Assembly: GCA_020744425.1 (NCBI GenBank)
Contig: JAGMUV010000008.1
Span: 2,170,001 to 2,234,000 of the forward strand
Direction of reading: 5' to 3'
From: Dactylonectria macrodidyma
Taxonomy: Eukaryota; Ascomycota; Sordariomycetes; Hypocreales; Nectriaceae
DNA: 64,000 bases
Both the position numbers and the translations under genes were made by a program. Shown here piece after piece: positions 35,877-50,919 of the stretch; the stretch's first letter is position 1, and each line of letters opens with the position of its first letter. The notes under the pieces were generated by a model. The model saw only the letters and a list, made by a program, of their open reading frames with translations. It was not told where the DNA came from and made no database searches.

Positions 35877-36720
35877 AGTGGAATATGATATACTGTGAAG
35901 TGTTCCTGACTCGAATCGATTTCGCCAAATGTGAAAAAGCACCTGCCGAAACCGTTATCTCCTTGGAACTCCCACTCTCCCATCAAGATCTGTCAAGTCC
36001 AAGATGCCCCGGCCTTGTGGTTGGCGAACAAGACCCCTGACCTGGCACTCATTTCGCTCTCGGCCCCGGCCCCATCACCCGCTTCATCACACCTCCCTAC
36101 TGGCCTGGGACGCTGCGAACGCAAGCTGTCTCCCCATCATCCTGCCTGTTTCTTCGGACCCCATGTCGGCGGAGTCTGATCCTTTGCACTACCCTCACCC
36201 TCACATGTGTTTAATTCATCGACAATGATTTCGTCAACGGCAGGCTCCGCCTTGAAGTGTTGTGTAAATGTTGCCCACTCTGGCCCTTTCCTCTGCCTCT
36301 CATCCTTTCCTCTTTCTTATATCCATTTCCGACGGCGGTTGGCCACACACTCCACGAGGCATCGCCTCTTGTCTCACGCCGATCACCTCTACCCGGGAAA
36401 CTTGCTCCAGACGAGTCTGCCTGTCAATTGTTTCCTAGACTTCCTTCTCCCCCACTGTTCGGACCCTGGCGGCTAGCTTTCTTTAGCCCTCGACGTCTCG
36501 TCCTCGGCCTGCCCGCGTTGCCTCGCTGCCTTGCTACCATCCCGAAACCAAGGGCTTCCAGATGAGACTCGACTCTCCATTGTAGCTCACGGGCCATTGC
36601 GGTCTCTAGTTCTTGTGGGCATCTTCGCTGGGCCCGGTGCCTGTGTTCAGCTGGATTGGGCAAAACTTGGCCTCGTCAAGGCTTCCCGGGACAGCCCGCA
36701 CGCCACGCAGCAACCTCGAC

Positions 36721-37967
36721 ATGGACCTCACACCTCCTTCGTTGACTACGTCCCCAGTGCCACCGCAGCTGAAGTCCTTCAAATCGCCGCCTTCCCTGTC
36801 GCAGGCATCTTGTCCCCCCGGAGATCCTGGCGCCGGTTACCCATCTCCATCCCATCTGGCCAGACCACTCACCATACTTGCATCTCACAACTGCGTATCA
36901 ACCAGTTTTATGCCCCAGCGTTTTTCCGATCCAGAAAACATCCTCCTCCCATCGGCCGCCATGAGCCACGCGCCCTGGGTTGCGCCAGACGAGATGGCGG
37001 CAGCGCCCGCACCAGTCTCCTCCTCGACAGTTTCTAATATCTTACCCGCCGATTACGATGCATTTGCGACTTACGAGCCCTGTGTTCCATCGTCATTTAG
37101 TACCCACGAACCCTACCTGCCGCCTCCTCCAAACCACTCATTCTCGCACCCGCCGCCGCCACCCACAGGCGGCCCCGCCAGGGTACCTTCCATCCCCACC
37201 AGGCATCCCTACGGTTATCTTCACGATACATCTAGCCAAAGGATGAGGATGGAGAGCTCAGCTGCTTACTGCCAAGATTTTGAAAGGCAACATTATTCAA
37301 CCTCTGTTCCAGCAAGTGCGCCATACAGCTCGGAAGGGTCCCATTTTGGACCGAACCTCCAGCCAGACTTGGGTGACAGCAGCCCAGTACCCGTATGGCC
37401 CAAGCAAGATTGCGACACTTCTCAAATCTACTTGAGCCCCCAAGCCCAAGGGTCGGATCTAGGCCAGGATAGAAGAATCCAGAAGCCGACGAGAGCGCGG
37501 CGCCCACCACGGAAACACACTACCAAAGAGGAAGCCAACTTTCAGTGCGAGGTTAAGGGGTGTGGGAAGTTCTTCAGTCGCAGCTACAACTACAAGTCCC
37601 ACCTTGAGACACATGACGAGAAGCGCGAGTACCCCTTTCCTTGCCCTGTCGACGGCTGCACCAAGAAGTTCGTGCGCAAGACCGACCTGCAGAGACACCA
37701 CCAAAGTGTCCATATGAAGGAACGCAACCACAAATGCGACTTTTGCGGGCGTCTTTTTGCTCGAAAGGACACACTTAGGAGGCAAGTTCCACATGTCTCG
37801 AGGCAGAAAAGACTCATCTGTACTAACTCAATAACAGACACATGGAAGACGGTTGCTCCAAAAGATTCGACATCGGCACACTGAATCTCCAAGGGGAAGG
37901 ATTTGGGGCCATGAGCATCGTGAACCGACCGGAGCGGCCCAACACTAGCTCTCGACATCTTGCTTGA
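36721..37967 (+). CDS. C2H2 zinc-finger transcription factor
   Basis: Predicted nuclear DNA-binding regulator; the target is unknown. Two exons (36721-37781, 37838-37967) give 396 residues. The N-terminal ~270 residues are Pro/Ser-rich, as in activation regions. A basic linker (RIQKPTRARRPPRKH) precedes three tandem fingers: CEVKGCGKFFSRSYNYKSHLETH, then CPVDGCTKKFVRKTDLQRHH..H, and CDFCGRLFARKDTLRRHMEDGC. The third finger is completed only after removal of a GC-AG intron; its last ligand appears to be Cys rather than His (H..C). Without splicing, the protein ends in an unrelated tail and loses the third finger. The start MDLTPPSLTTSPVPPQ is the first ATG in the long open frame. I do not recognise a named orthologue. 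Confidence 0.88.
37782..37837 (+). other. Non-canonical GC-AG intron in the C2H2 gene
   Basis: 56-bp intron with donor AG|GCAAGT, branch-like TACTAAC and acceptor AACAG. The exon join restores LRRHMEDGC of the third zinc finger. No nearby GT donor gives this frame. Confidence 0.85.
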
Positions 37968-40222
37968 CTTGTCATTCGGCTTTGAAACCTTTATCCACAA
38001 ATTATCGACACGACCTAGACCACGGTGATACCAACGCTGCGACTTGATCCTGGCTGACCATATGCTTGGCGCTACGAGATCAGAAGCCTTCGTCTTGGTA
38101 GCTTATCCGTCGAAGAATTTTGTCATCATCACCTGGCTGGCTTGTGGTATTGGATCCATGCGGATTCACTGTAAACTACTTGGGTAAGTTCGGAGTTCCA
38201 TATTCAACATTCGTGGCTGACCAGGGGCAGGAGCGGTATTCTCGAGAAGACGAAACAGGGGCAACGCGGAAGAGGCGATTTCAACAGCTAGCCGGCACTC
38301 ACGAGTTGCGCACTCTATCCCTCGACCTCTCTCTATATACGATGACCAACATTCGGCTATTTGATCAACCAGAAGAATCAAACGGTTATCGACGCCGAAG
38401 CTAGGAACCCTATGGCTCTTCGCCGGATATCCAACGCTGATGCGCAATGTGAACTGGGCCAATTTTCAATGCACCAAAGCGAACGATTGACTCTCCGAGA
38501 TGATAGTATGTGGATATCAAAATGGTGTTTGCGCCGCCAGTATTATCTCAGGGTGTCTTCCTCCCTGCCTCACCTATAATTCGGCACAGCAATATCAATC
38601 AGCCTACACAACGCCCCAGCAATCCACCTGCCTAAGGAATTTGGAGTCTTTTCTCGTTTCACACGCAATGTCACGTATATCTTGATCGGATACTCGATCA
38701 TTATTATTTCCTGGTGTATGTGTTTCAACGATGAATCTCGGTTTTCGTCTGGCTGTTGCTATTTAGAAACCAACCGCCAGCCTAGACGATCTAGTCTATT
38801 CTCTTCGGTTTTCTATTTGACTTGGGGCTTTTTCTGTGAAGATGGAGTCCATCGCAAATGCGAACTGCCCCTGTCTTATTCATCTGTTAAGGTTGCTATT
38901 CCCACACCAAGCGCATTTGGCAGCCATGTGTTACACTTTATGTTGATTGCGACGTTATCGTCAAACTCGAGAGAAGTTCCAGTGGAATGACTTGGGTTGT
39001 AAGATCCCCTGGATATGCAGGGATCCCTATTCAGCACAGGTGATTGGTTCAGGTCCCGCGCAATTGTGTACCATCAACGTTGTATAATGGTAATAAAAAC
39101 TTCTCTCCGGCAGCAAGGGTTATACGAGGCCGGCACAACACCCCTTGTTGAAGGCAGGTGTCGCAAATTATATGATCTGAGAGGCCATTCCTCGTATTTC
39201 TCTGTCTGTTCCTGGAGCGGGCAACTGGGTTATTTTGAGCCATTGCATCTGCCAAGCAAACATCAGAACAACTTCTGATCTAGCATTTTCAGCTTTGCGG
39301 CGGGCCGGGGGGGGGGGGAGGGTGGTGGAAATAAGTATATATTGCCACACCCTCGCCACATTCACGGATATATGCCAGCGGAAGACAGTGTGTAAGTTCT
39401 AGGTAACTAAATGCACTACAATAACTTCGAATGAACGACTTTTCTGCATTTTTGTATTTGCTAGGCTCAATCAAAGCTCCATGACGTGACTGCGAGTGAA
39501 CCAAGAGCGAATCAATCTTTTATTACCCACTGGAGGAAGCCCCCAACAGAAGTCGCCGTTCTTGTTGATGAGCTAAGGCGAACCAAACCGGCATACCGAC
39601 TTGTAATCGTGGATGTTGATGATGATTCCGACGGAAATACATCAGACTAGCTAGACTAGCAAGACCACCACGCCGTGTGTATATCTTGAGCACCTGTCTA
39701 AGGTATCATTGGTCTGGCTTGTCATGGCGGTCTAGTCCCCGAGCCGGGTAAGAGGCTAAGGCTACCCGCCTGTCAAACTATATTCTCACTCGCAGGGTGA
39801 TGGTGGAACTCGCTGAGCCATGTTAGGGCCACCAGTCACCAGATAGGTGGGTGCCTATTTTCGAGCTGCCATAGTGAGAATCAACCCTTTCCAAATCCAA
39901 TTACCAGGCTTAGGTATAGAGTCACAATGTCGTGCAAGGGCGAGTCTATCCTGCAGTCACGGAATGGTTCCTCCAACTCTGCAGTGGCCATTGCCACGGC
40001 CCAACGCCTCGTAGCAGACAGCCCAAGTAGAGACCGTATCATACACCATCTGAGCCATGCCACTGGTATCTATCTTCTTAGTGATATTGACTCGAATACA
40101 TTCATGGTTGTGCGGCCAGTGGGCATCCTGCGTTCCGTCCCCCGTTCTTTGCCAAAGTATCTAGGTAGCTCGGTAGGTGTAAGCCGTCGCTTGCCGACAA
40201 ACGTTATACATAGTATCCAGTT
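37968..40222. other. Convergent gap between the C2H2 gene and PRP3
   Basis: 2.25 kb, locally A/T-rich, with a 12-G run near 39307. Frames of up to ~100 codons lack resemblance to known proteins. I see no gene. Confidence 0.5.
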
Positions 40223-41760
40223 TCAAACAAAGCCTTTAGCTAACGACCAAAAGTTGTCCATTTTGGTACGTGACAGTGCCTCCCGAGCCTCAGCATCCGT
40301 TTCGCAAACCTTGCTTCCCCATTTGCGAAAAGCCCGAGCCTTTTGTTCGCCCTCGAAGACCAACTTGCATTCATTCATCGACATGTCCTTTAGCTCGCCC
40401 TTGTCGTTTTCGGCGACAAGCCAGTCGCGGGTAACCCCTTGCTTCCCATCCCGGTCCCTCGAGGGCGAGTTTTCCGTCCAGTCGATGCGGTTTAGCATGA
40501 GCTTCTTGTATTTCTTGATGCTCCACTCTCCTCCTTCTACGATTACCAGATTGAACTTGGGGTGCATGACGCATGTCCCTGTCAGCGCCATCTGTTCGGC
40601 GTTGACACCGATCTTATACCGATGTTGGCCATTGGCTAAACTGTTGATTTTGAACACGAGGATATGGATTCCCTTGTCGGCATCTTTCTGCTGATTAGCG
40701 GCCAACTTTTCGTGCTTCTGTTCCTGGGTCAACTTCCGTTCCTCGTTGGTGTCGACGTGTTTTTGGTGGCGTTCTGCGATTTCGCGATTGACTCGGGCCT
40801 CAACGGCCGTGGGATCTTTCACAGCAACTACAGGCATGTTAGCATCGATAGATTCACCTTACAAATAAATAACAAAATATCGTAGCGGGGACACGTACCG
40901 TCACCAAGTACTCGCATGAGGTTACCCTTCTTCACCTTGGGTGGTGGCGCTGGCACCAGTCCCAGACGAATCTTAGCCTGCATCTCCTTCAATTCTGCCA
41001 TCCTGCGTTGTCGCCTCAGCTTCGCCTGCTCTCTCGACGTCAGGAAGATAGCCTTTGGTGCCGGAGTAAGGCGATCTTGTGGTGGTTCGAGGGCCACGGG
41101 ATGTTGAATATACTCGGTGATGATACTGTCCTCCGTGTGTATTTTGAGTTTCGAGGCGTCATCCACCACGTCGTAGCTTGCACCGTCCACGAGCCCTTGA
41201 TCCCACCATTCGATATCTGGAGGAGCATCCACGACGAAGTTTCTCTCCACATCCAAATCCTCGTCGATTCCTGCTTTTCGCGTTTGCGCTGCAATGCGCT
41301 TCTTCATCGCTTCGAGTGCGGCCTGGCGGCGTAGAGCATTGGCCTGCTGAATGTATTTTCCTTTCTGGTTGAAGATCAACTGCCGCGACTGTCGAGATTT
41401 GCCGCCTCCCTGCGTTGACGCATTTGGGTCAAAATAAGGATTCTCTCGCGTGTCTCGGTTGTTGAACTGAGGGCTAGTGGGCTTGGATGAGTCCTGTGTA
41501 CGGGATTGATCCTGTCGTGGACGTGACGATGATGCTGATGTCGCATCCCTGGTTTTGCTTGGCGGCTTCCATGATCCAAGGTCCTCCAACGCTGGATGCA
41601 AGCCTACATTGAGACCACCCTTGGCTTTGCTCCCTCCGATCGCAGCGGCTACACGAGCTTTGAGAGCAGCCATCCGGTCAGCTGCAGACTCTGGCTTCTG
41701 TACTCGAGAGGAAGCATCGTGCCGTGGCCCAAGGCCTGATGCCTGGCTCTTGCCGTCCAT
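40223..41760 (-). CDS. PRP3: U4/U6 snRNP splicing factor Prp3
   Basis: Component of the U4/U6 and U4/U6.U5 snRNPs, binding the U4/U6 duplex in the nucleus before spliceosome activation. Two exons (41760-40899, 40827-40223) give 488 residues, near the yeast length. The N-terminal part has the family segment ENPYFDPN and a long basic/coiled region (ALRRQAALEAMKKRIAAQ; REQAKLRRQRRMAELKEMQ). The conserved core reads KVKKGNLMRVLGD, joined by the intron to VAVKDPTAVEARVNREIAERH. The C-terminal DUF1115 domain contains YKKLMLNRIDWTE and ends in KMDNFWSLAKGFV. The start is the first ATG in the open frame (MDGKSQASG). It shares a 421-bp divergent promoter with RPA190. Confidence 0.93.
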
Positions 41761-42181
41761 GGTTTGGACTCTGGCGCGATGTGGGTGATAGGTTTCGGCC
41801 GTTGACAGCTCTGCCCCGTGTCGATATCTCGGCCGCGGTGAGGTACGATCTGATTCGCAGGTTTTCGATGATGCACGGGAATCGCATGCGATAGCGATGC
41901 TGTTTTGACAGTAGGGATAGATCTCGAGAGTGGATATGGTGAAGGTGCGGGTGTGTTGGATCAACTCATGAAGTCAAGCAAGGCGGGTACCACTGGCGCC
42001 AGGGACTGAAGCACCGGCCTAAAATTCTGCCGCCCGGGACCGCCAAAAATTTGTTCACCTCCAAGCTACCCCCACCACTTTGACCTTCCATTTGCGCATC
42101 GCCAATGGACTGGACGAGTTGACCCAGGACGTCGCCTGGCCACCAATCTTCTGCTCTCCTCTGAGCAACTCTGCATTCATC
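41761..42181. promoter_or_regulatory. Bidirectional PRP3/RPA190 promoter, PAC- and RRPE-like sites
   Basis: 421 bp separate the two start codons. An A/T box AAAAATTT (42045-42052), close to the RRPE core, lies 130 bp before RPA190. GCGATGCGCA on the minus strand (42093-42102) matches eight of ten positions of the PAC box, named for polymerase A and C genes. Both motifs are known from yeast ribosome-biogenesis promoters; use in this fungus is inference. Confidence 0.45.
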
Positions 42182-45100
42182 ATGAATATCGCGCAGCCGA
42201 TCGCCTCCAGTGTGGAGAGCGTTGAATTCGAGTTCCTCTCGCCTGAGGAGATCCGAGCCATCTCGGTCAAGAGGATCGAGAATGACAGCACCTTTGACAA
42301 TCTCTTGAATCCAGTCCCTGGTGGTCTCTACGACCCAGCTCTCGGTTCCTGGGGCGATGCACCGTAAGCCTCCTCACATTCTGATGCAATTGTGTGCATG
42401 CGCTCACAGGCTCTCTCCAGATGCGCCACCTGTAACCTGAACCAGGCTACCTGCCCGGGCCACACGGGCCATATCCAACTCCCCGTCCCAGTCTACCACC
42501 CCATATTCATGGATCAAGCGTACCGTCTCCTAAAGGCTACCTGCGTCTACTGTAAGGGTTTCCGAATGCCACAGAAGGACCTACACAAATACATCTGCAA
42601 GCTGAGGCTGCTGCAACATGGTTTGATCCAGCAGGCCCACATCGTGGGCTCCATCGGCGAAAACGATCTGGCTATCGAGGCCGGTGACTTTTCTGGAATG
42701 GAGGACGAGGCAGAAGAGGAGGGAAATTCCTCAATCGACAATGTGACGCGTGCCAGAGACAAATACGTCCTCAAATGCCTTCAAGGCATCAAGGTCAAGC
42801 GAGGCGAAACCAAGAAAGGAAAGCATGAGGGCGCCAGCGAGATGCGGCGTGAAGTCATCAAGGAGTTTCTTGCCGAAATTACCAAGAGAAGACTTTGCGC
42901 CAGCTGTGGTGGTATCTCGCCCTCATATCGCAAAGATCGATTTGTCAAGGTTTTCGAGAGGTCCTTGTCAGACAAGGAGAAGGCCAAGATGGCTCAGAAA
43001 AATTTCAAGCAGCGAGACGCCATGGCTAGAGTCCACCAAGCCACGACAAAGCAGAAGCCCGATGGATACTCATCCGACGAAGGCGTTGCAGATGTGGGCT
43101 CACCGACTCGCGAGAAGTCACCAGCCGACAATGAAGATGCCGAACAAGACGTCGAAATACCAGATGCCGAAATACCAGATGCCGACAGCGCTTCTCCTGC
43201 TCTCCCACAAAGATACATCAGCGCCATGGAGGTGCAGGCACGCTTGAACGAACTCTTCGTCAAGGAGCAAGATCTAGTTTCACTTCTCTACAGCGCTAAG
43301 CCCCTAACGCAAAAGTCGACGAAGGTTACGCCGGATATGTTCTTCTTGACAACGATTTTGGTTCCACCCAACCGGTATCGTCCCGAAGCCAGAACTGGAG
43401 AGTCCGAAATTTCCGAAGCCCAACAGAACTCCCTATACAAGAACATTCTCAGAGGTTGTGGGAGAATTGCCCAACTACACTCAGCGCTCAAGGAGGAACG
43501 GGCTGATGTGAATCAGTTGCATCAAGCATGGACCGAACTGCAAGAGGCAGTCAACTCGCTCATTGACAAGGATAAAAACCCCATTCAGGGCGCTGCTGGC
43601 AAACGTAACGAGGACGGCATCAAGCAGAAGCTAGAGAAGAAAGAAGGACTGTTCCGAAAGAACATGATGGGAAAGCGAGTCAATTATGCCGCTCGAAGTG
43701 TCATTTCCCCAGATCCGAACATCGAAACGAACGAAATTGGTGTTCCACCTGTCTTCGCCAAGAAGTTGACATACCCCGAACCAGTAACCAGCCATAACTT
43801 CAGAGACATGCAACAAGCCGTCATCAATGGTGTTGACAAATGGCCTGGTGCGTTTGCGATTGAGAATGAGAATGGTCAGATTGTGAATCTTCGAAACAAG
43901 TCTGTCGACGACCGTATTTCGTTGGCGAATCAGCTGCTCGCCCCTACAAGCAGCAGTGCGGCACGAACCAGAAACAAGAAGGTATATCGTCATCTTACCA
44001 ATGGCGATGTTGTCTTGATGAACCGCCAGCCTACACTACACAAGCCGTCAATCATGGGTCATCGAGTCCGAGTCCTACCTGGGGAGAAGACCATTCGCAT
44101 GCACTACGCAAACTGCAACACATACAACGCCGATTTCGATGGTGATGAGATGAACATGCATTTCCCTCAAAACGAGGTTGCGCGTGCGGAAGCCTTGCAG
44201 ATTGCCGACACCGACCACCAATATCTATCTGGCACCGCAGGCAAGCCACTCCGAGGCCTCATTCAAGATCACATTTCCGTCTCTGTCGCTCTTTGCAACC
44301 GGGACACCTTTTTCAATCAAGGTGATTACCAACAGTTGGTGTACAATGCTCTGCGTCCCGAAAGTGGACACATCGTTGGAGAGAGAATCGAGCTCGTCCC
44401 CCCTGCTGTCATCCGGCCTGTTCGCAGGTGGACTGGAAAGCAAATCATCACCACTATCCTCAAGAATATGCAGCCGTCGAACTGTGGCGGTCTCTGCATG
44501 GAAGCAAAGACACAGATCAAAGCCGAGCAGTGGGGTAAAAACTCGGAGGAAGGACTGGTACTATTCCAAGATGGAGAGTTCATCACGGGAATTCTGGACA
44601 AGTCGCAGATTGGTCCTAGCTCGGGCGGTATTATCCATGCCGTGCATGAGATCTATGGTCCAGCTGTTGCTGGCAAGCTCCTAAGCAGTCTTGGGCGATT
44701 GCTGACAAGATATCTTAACGTTCGAGCCTTTTCGTGCGGTATTGATGACTTGAGGCTGACTCCCGAAGGAGAGCAAGCCAGGAAGAAGGCACTAGAGGCT
44801 GCTGATCAAGTTGGTCTCAAGGTCGCCTCTGGGTACGTCTCTCTGGAGAAGACTCCAGGACCTACAGACCCGTTGCTTCTTGAGCGCCTGGAGGAGGTTC
44901 AGCGCGACGACAACAAACAGGAGGGCCTGGACCTGTTGATGAATCAAGGAACTGCAGCTATCACAGATAGTGTTCAGAAGGCTACCATGCCAGTCGGACT
45001 TGAGAAGCCATTCCCCAAAAACCAGATGCAGGCCATGACAACATCCGGTGCCAAAGGATCCCAAGTCAACGCCTCTTTGATTTCTTGCAATCTTGGACAG

Positions 45101-47287
45101 CAGGTTTTGGAGGGACGGCGTGTACCTATCATGGTCAGCGGCAAGTCGTTGCCGTGCTTCCGTCCGTTTGAGACCCATGCGAGAGCTGGTGGATACATTG
45201 TCAATCGTTTCTTGACGGGTATCCGACCTCAGGAATATTACTTCCATCACATGGCTGGACGAGAAGGTTTGATTGACACTGCCGTCAAGACGTCGCGATC
45301 AGGCTACCTTCAGAGGTGCGTGATCAAGGGAATGGAAGGACTCACCGTCGCGTATGATACGACAGTTCGTGATGCAGATGGGTCCATGATTCAGTTTCTC
45401 TATGGCGAGGATGGTCTCGATGTCACAAAGCAAAAGTATCTGTCCGACTTCAGCTTCATTCTTGAAAACGTCACCTCAGAGGCCGCTCAGCTCCGATACG
45501 ATCCCAGTGTCGGAGAGCGGCTTGGTGCCAACCGCGACTCAATCGCCAAGTACATGAAGAAGGCCATCAAGCATGCTAAGGCAAAGGATCCCAAGGCACA
45601 CGATCCCCTCTCCAGCATCTTCAACCCGGCTACCACCGCCTTTGCGACATCCGAGAAGTTCTACGAAGCCATGACCAGCTATCTCAAGGAAAACAAGGAC
45701 GGTCTGGTACGAGACAAGAAGGACAAGAAGGAGCAAAACCTCTCTCGGGTGAGCCTCAATCGAAAGAATGCAGAGATGCTGTTTGCAATGAAGTATCTGC
45801 GGTCTCTCGTTGAGCCGGGTGAAGCTGTGGGCATCGTGGCAGGACAGTCCGTTGGTGAACCATCGACACAGATGACCCTGAACACGTTTCATTTGGCTGG
45901 ACACTCGGCCAAGAACGTCACGCTGGGTATTCCACGTCTACGAGAAATCTTGATGACGGCGAGTGACAAAATTTCCACACCAGCCATGTCTTTGTACCCC
46001 ATCGAGGAGATGTCGACTGAGGATGCGGAAACATTTGCAAAGTCGATCTCAGTTCTGCCGCTCGGCTTCGTGTTGGACGGCGTGACGGTGGAGGAGAAGG
46101 TTGGTCGCGGAAAGATGTTCGGAATGGCAAAGATGTACCAAGTCCGGTTGCAGTTCTTCCCGTCGGAAGAATACACCAAGACGTACGCTATCAGCATTTC
46201 GGATGTGATGGGTGCAGTCGAGAAGAAGATGATCCGTCGTCTATTAACGCTGGTCAAGAAGGAAATCAAGAAACGACAATCTCAGACAACGATGGCGACA
46301 CCGGAGGTTGGAGTGAAGGCTGGCGTTGTTGAAACAGCTACACCTAATGCAGACCGGGAAGCAAATCAGGATGACGAAGACGATGACGACGAGGGCGACG
46401 ACGATGCCACCAATGCCAAGCAGCGGGCGAACCGCAGCGAAGCTGTTTCCTACGGGCCTAACGACGATGAGGATGATGCCATCCAGCGAGAAGGAGCCAG
46501 GGATGCGGCAGATGAAATGGATGATGAAGGCTTTGGGGGAAGCCCTCTGCCAACGACGCGCCCAGAGGAAGACGGCGACGACGAAAACAATGGCACTTCT
46601 TGGTCAGCCAAGGCTCGTGCTGAGCGCGTTATGGACGAGTACGCCGAAGTTACGGATTTCCAGAGCGACGACAAGACTGGAACCCGGTGCAGCTTCACGT
46701 TTGAGTTCGACTCGGCAATCCCCAAGGTCTTGATGCTGAACCTTGTGCAGGAGGCTGTGAAGAAAACGGTGATCCAGGAAATCTCTGGCGTTGGAGCCTG
46801 CACATTCACGGTGGAGAAGGAAGAGAGGGTCATCCACACCAGCGGCGTGAACCTACAGGCGATGCAAAGGTACAGCGACTTCATCAACCCGAACCGAATC
46901 CAGACCAACGACATTGCGGCGGTGCTGGAGGTGTACGGTGTTGAGGCCGCTCGGAACAACATCGTGCAAGAGTTGGCGGGTGTTTTCGGATCTCACGGCA
47001 TCAAGGTCGATAACCGTCACTTGAATCTGATTGCAGACCACATGACCAGAAACGGTGCGTTCACGCCGTTCAACCGGATGGGTCTGAAGGGCAACGTCAG
47101 CCCGTTCACCAAGATGAGCTTCGAGACGACGCTATCGTTCCTCAAAGACGCTGTGTTGGACGGTGACTGGGATGATTTGACGACGCCCAGCAGTCGGTTG
47201 GTAATGGGCAGGTTAGGAAAAGTTGGCACGGGCGGGTTTGATGTTTTGGCACAACTTCCGACATATCATGTTGATTCTTTGGCGTAG
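42182..47287 (+). CDS. RPA190: DNA-directed RNA polymerase I largest subunit
   Basis: Catalytic subunit of nucleolar RNA polymerase I, which makes pre-rRNA. Two exons (42182-42363, 42421-47287) give 1682 residues, close to yeast Rpa190 (1664). The N-terminal clamp has a zinc-binding CATCNLNQATCPGHTGH, whose first Cys lies right at the intron. The active site YNADFDGDEMN places Asp632, Asp634 and Asp636 at the metal. The bridge helix/trigger loop region and PSTQMTLNTFHLAGHSAKNV follow. An acidic, low-complexity stretch (DDEDDDDEGDDD near 46375-46415, then a second near 46460) sits in the jaw, as is typical of the Pol I subunit and absent from Rpb1; there is no heptad CTD. The start MNIAQPIASSVESVEFEFLS is the first ATG ahead of the conserved region. 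Confidence 0.97.
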
Positions 47288-48134
47288 ACGAGCTTGTATG
47301 TAATACGTATGCAATTGATTTCGCTTTGCACAGTAAACTAGTTCCAGTCACAATATGCGCAGCACAGGCAAAGGATGGTCTTCTAGGCTGCGGTGGTCGA
47401 AACTATGGTCTAGCTGGCTGATGTTCTGACAGTGAGTGCGTGACCTGTCTTGGTGTTTATTGTGCCTGACTAACCATGCCAGGCTACCTGGCCATGTTTG
47501 CTGACCTAACTACGCAAGTGATCAATCAAGGCAGGCAGCAACAGTCAGCAGAGGAAGTCCCCCCAATCTGTGGGGATGAGTCAAACTCGAAGTGACATCC
47601 CCGAGGAGAATCCTCTGCAATCCGGAGCGCTTGCCGCTTTGAATGTGGCAAGCTATAAGAGGACTGGGGCCACATACGACTGAAGACCTGACTGACATTA
47701 CATCCATCTGCTGCTGCAAGGGCCGATCGAGTCATACCGATTACGCGTATACTCGGTTAGGTTGATGGGCGCAATGGTTGGAAAGTAGCGTCGCCTTGTT
47801 CAATACTATGGCTCGTCACTTGGTGCTGTGGATGTCAACGTGTTTATGGTCACTGTGGGCGAGGCGGAGCGTCGCGGCTACGTGCGCGGGCTTCGCGCCG
47901 GAGCAAGAAACACGATATCGATTGCGGGGTATGTCAAGACAGGCAGATGAAGTGATCATAGACCGGTGGTCTGTTGCATTGGGCGTTGCCAGACGGCAGC
48001 CTCTGAATAGTGTACATCCCAACTGTGGAATAAAGCAAGTTTCTCATCGTAACGCCATGATTATCCCCCGAACCATGATATCCCTCGTTGCCAAAAACAA
48101 AATCGTGAACCACCCCGTTTAAACAAGCATCCGC
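47288..48134. other. Convergent gap between RPA190 and histone H3
   Basis: 847 bp of 3' flanks. No gene or array seen; a frame at 47778-48122 has no protein-like character. Confidence 0.55.

Positions 48135-50919
<2,785 letters not shown>

Larger units (their letters stand above)
32880..36720. other. 3.8-kb intergenic region with several short tandem arrays
   Basis: It holds the 3' flank of the reductase, the promoter and leader of the C2H2 gene, and four tandem arrays listed separately. An AGGTACCT palindrome is at 34302-34309 and a 13-A run near 34471. A 7-codon upstream frame begins with ATG at 36562, shortly before the C2H2 start. No protein gene is supported. Confidence 0.55.

Noticed and set aside
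39927..40694. 255-codon ATG-started frame antisense to PRP3 exon 2
   Set aside because: Overlap with a conserved gene explains its openness; no family match or independent signal.
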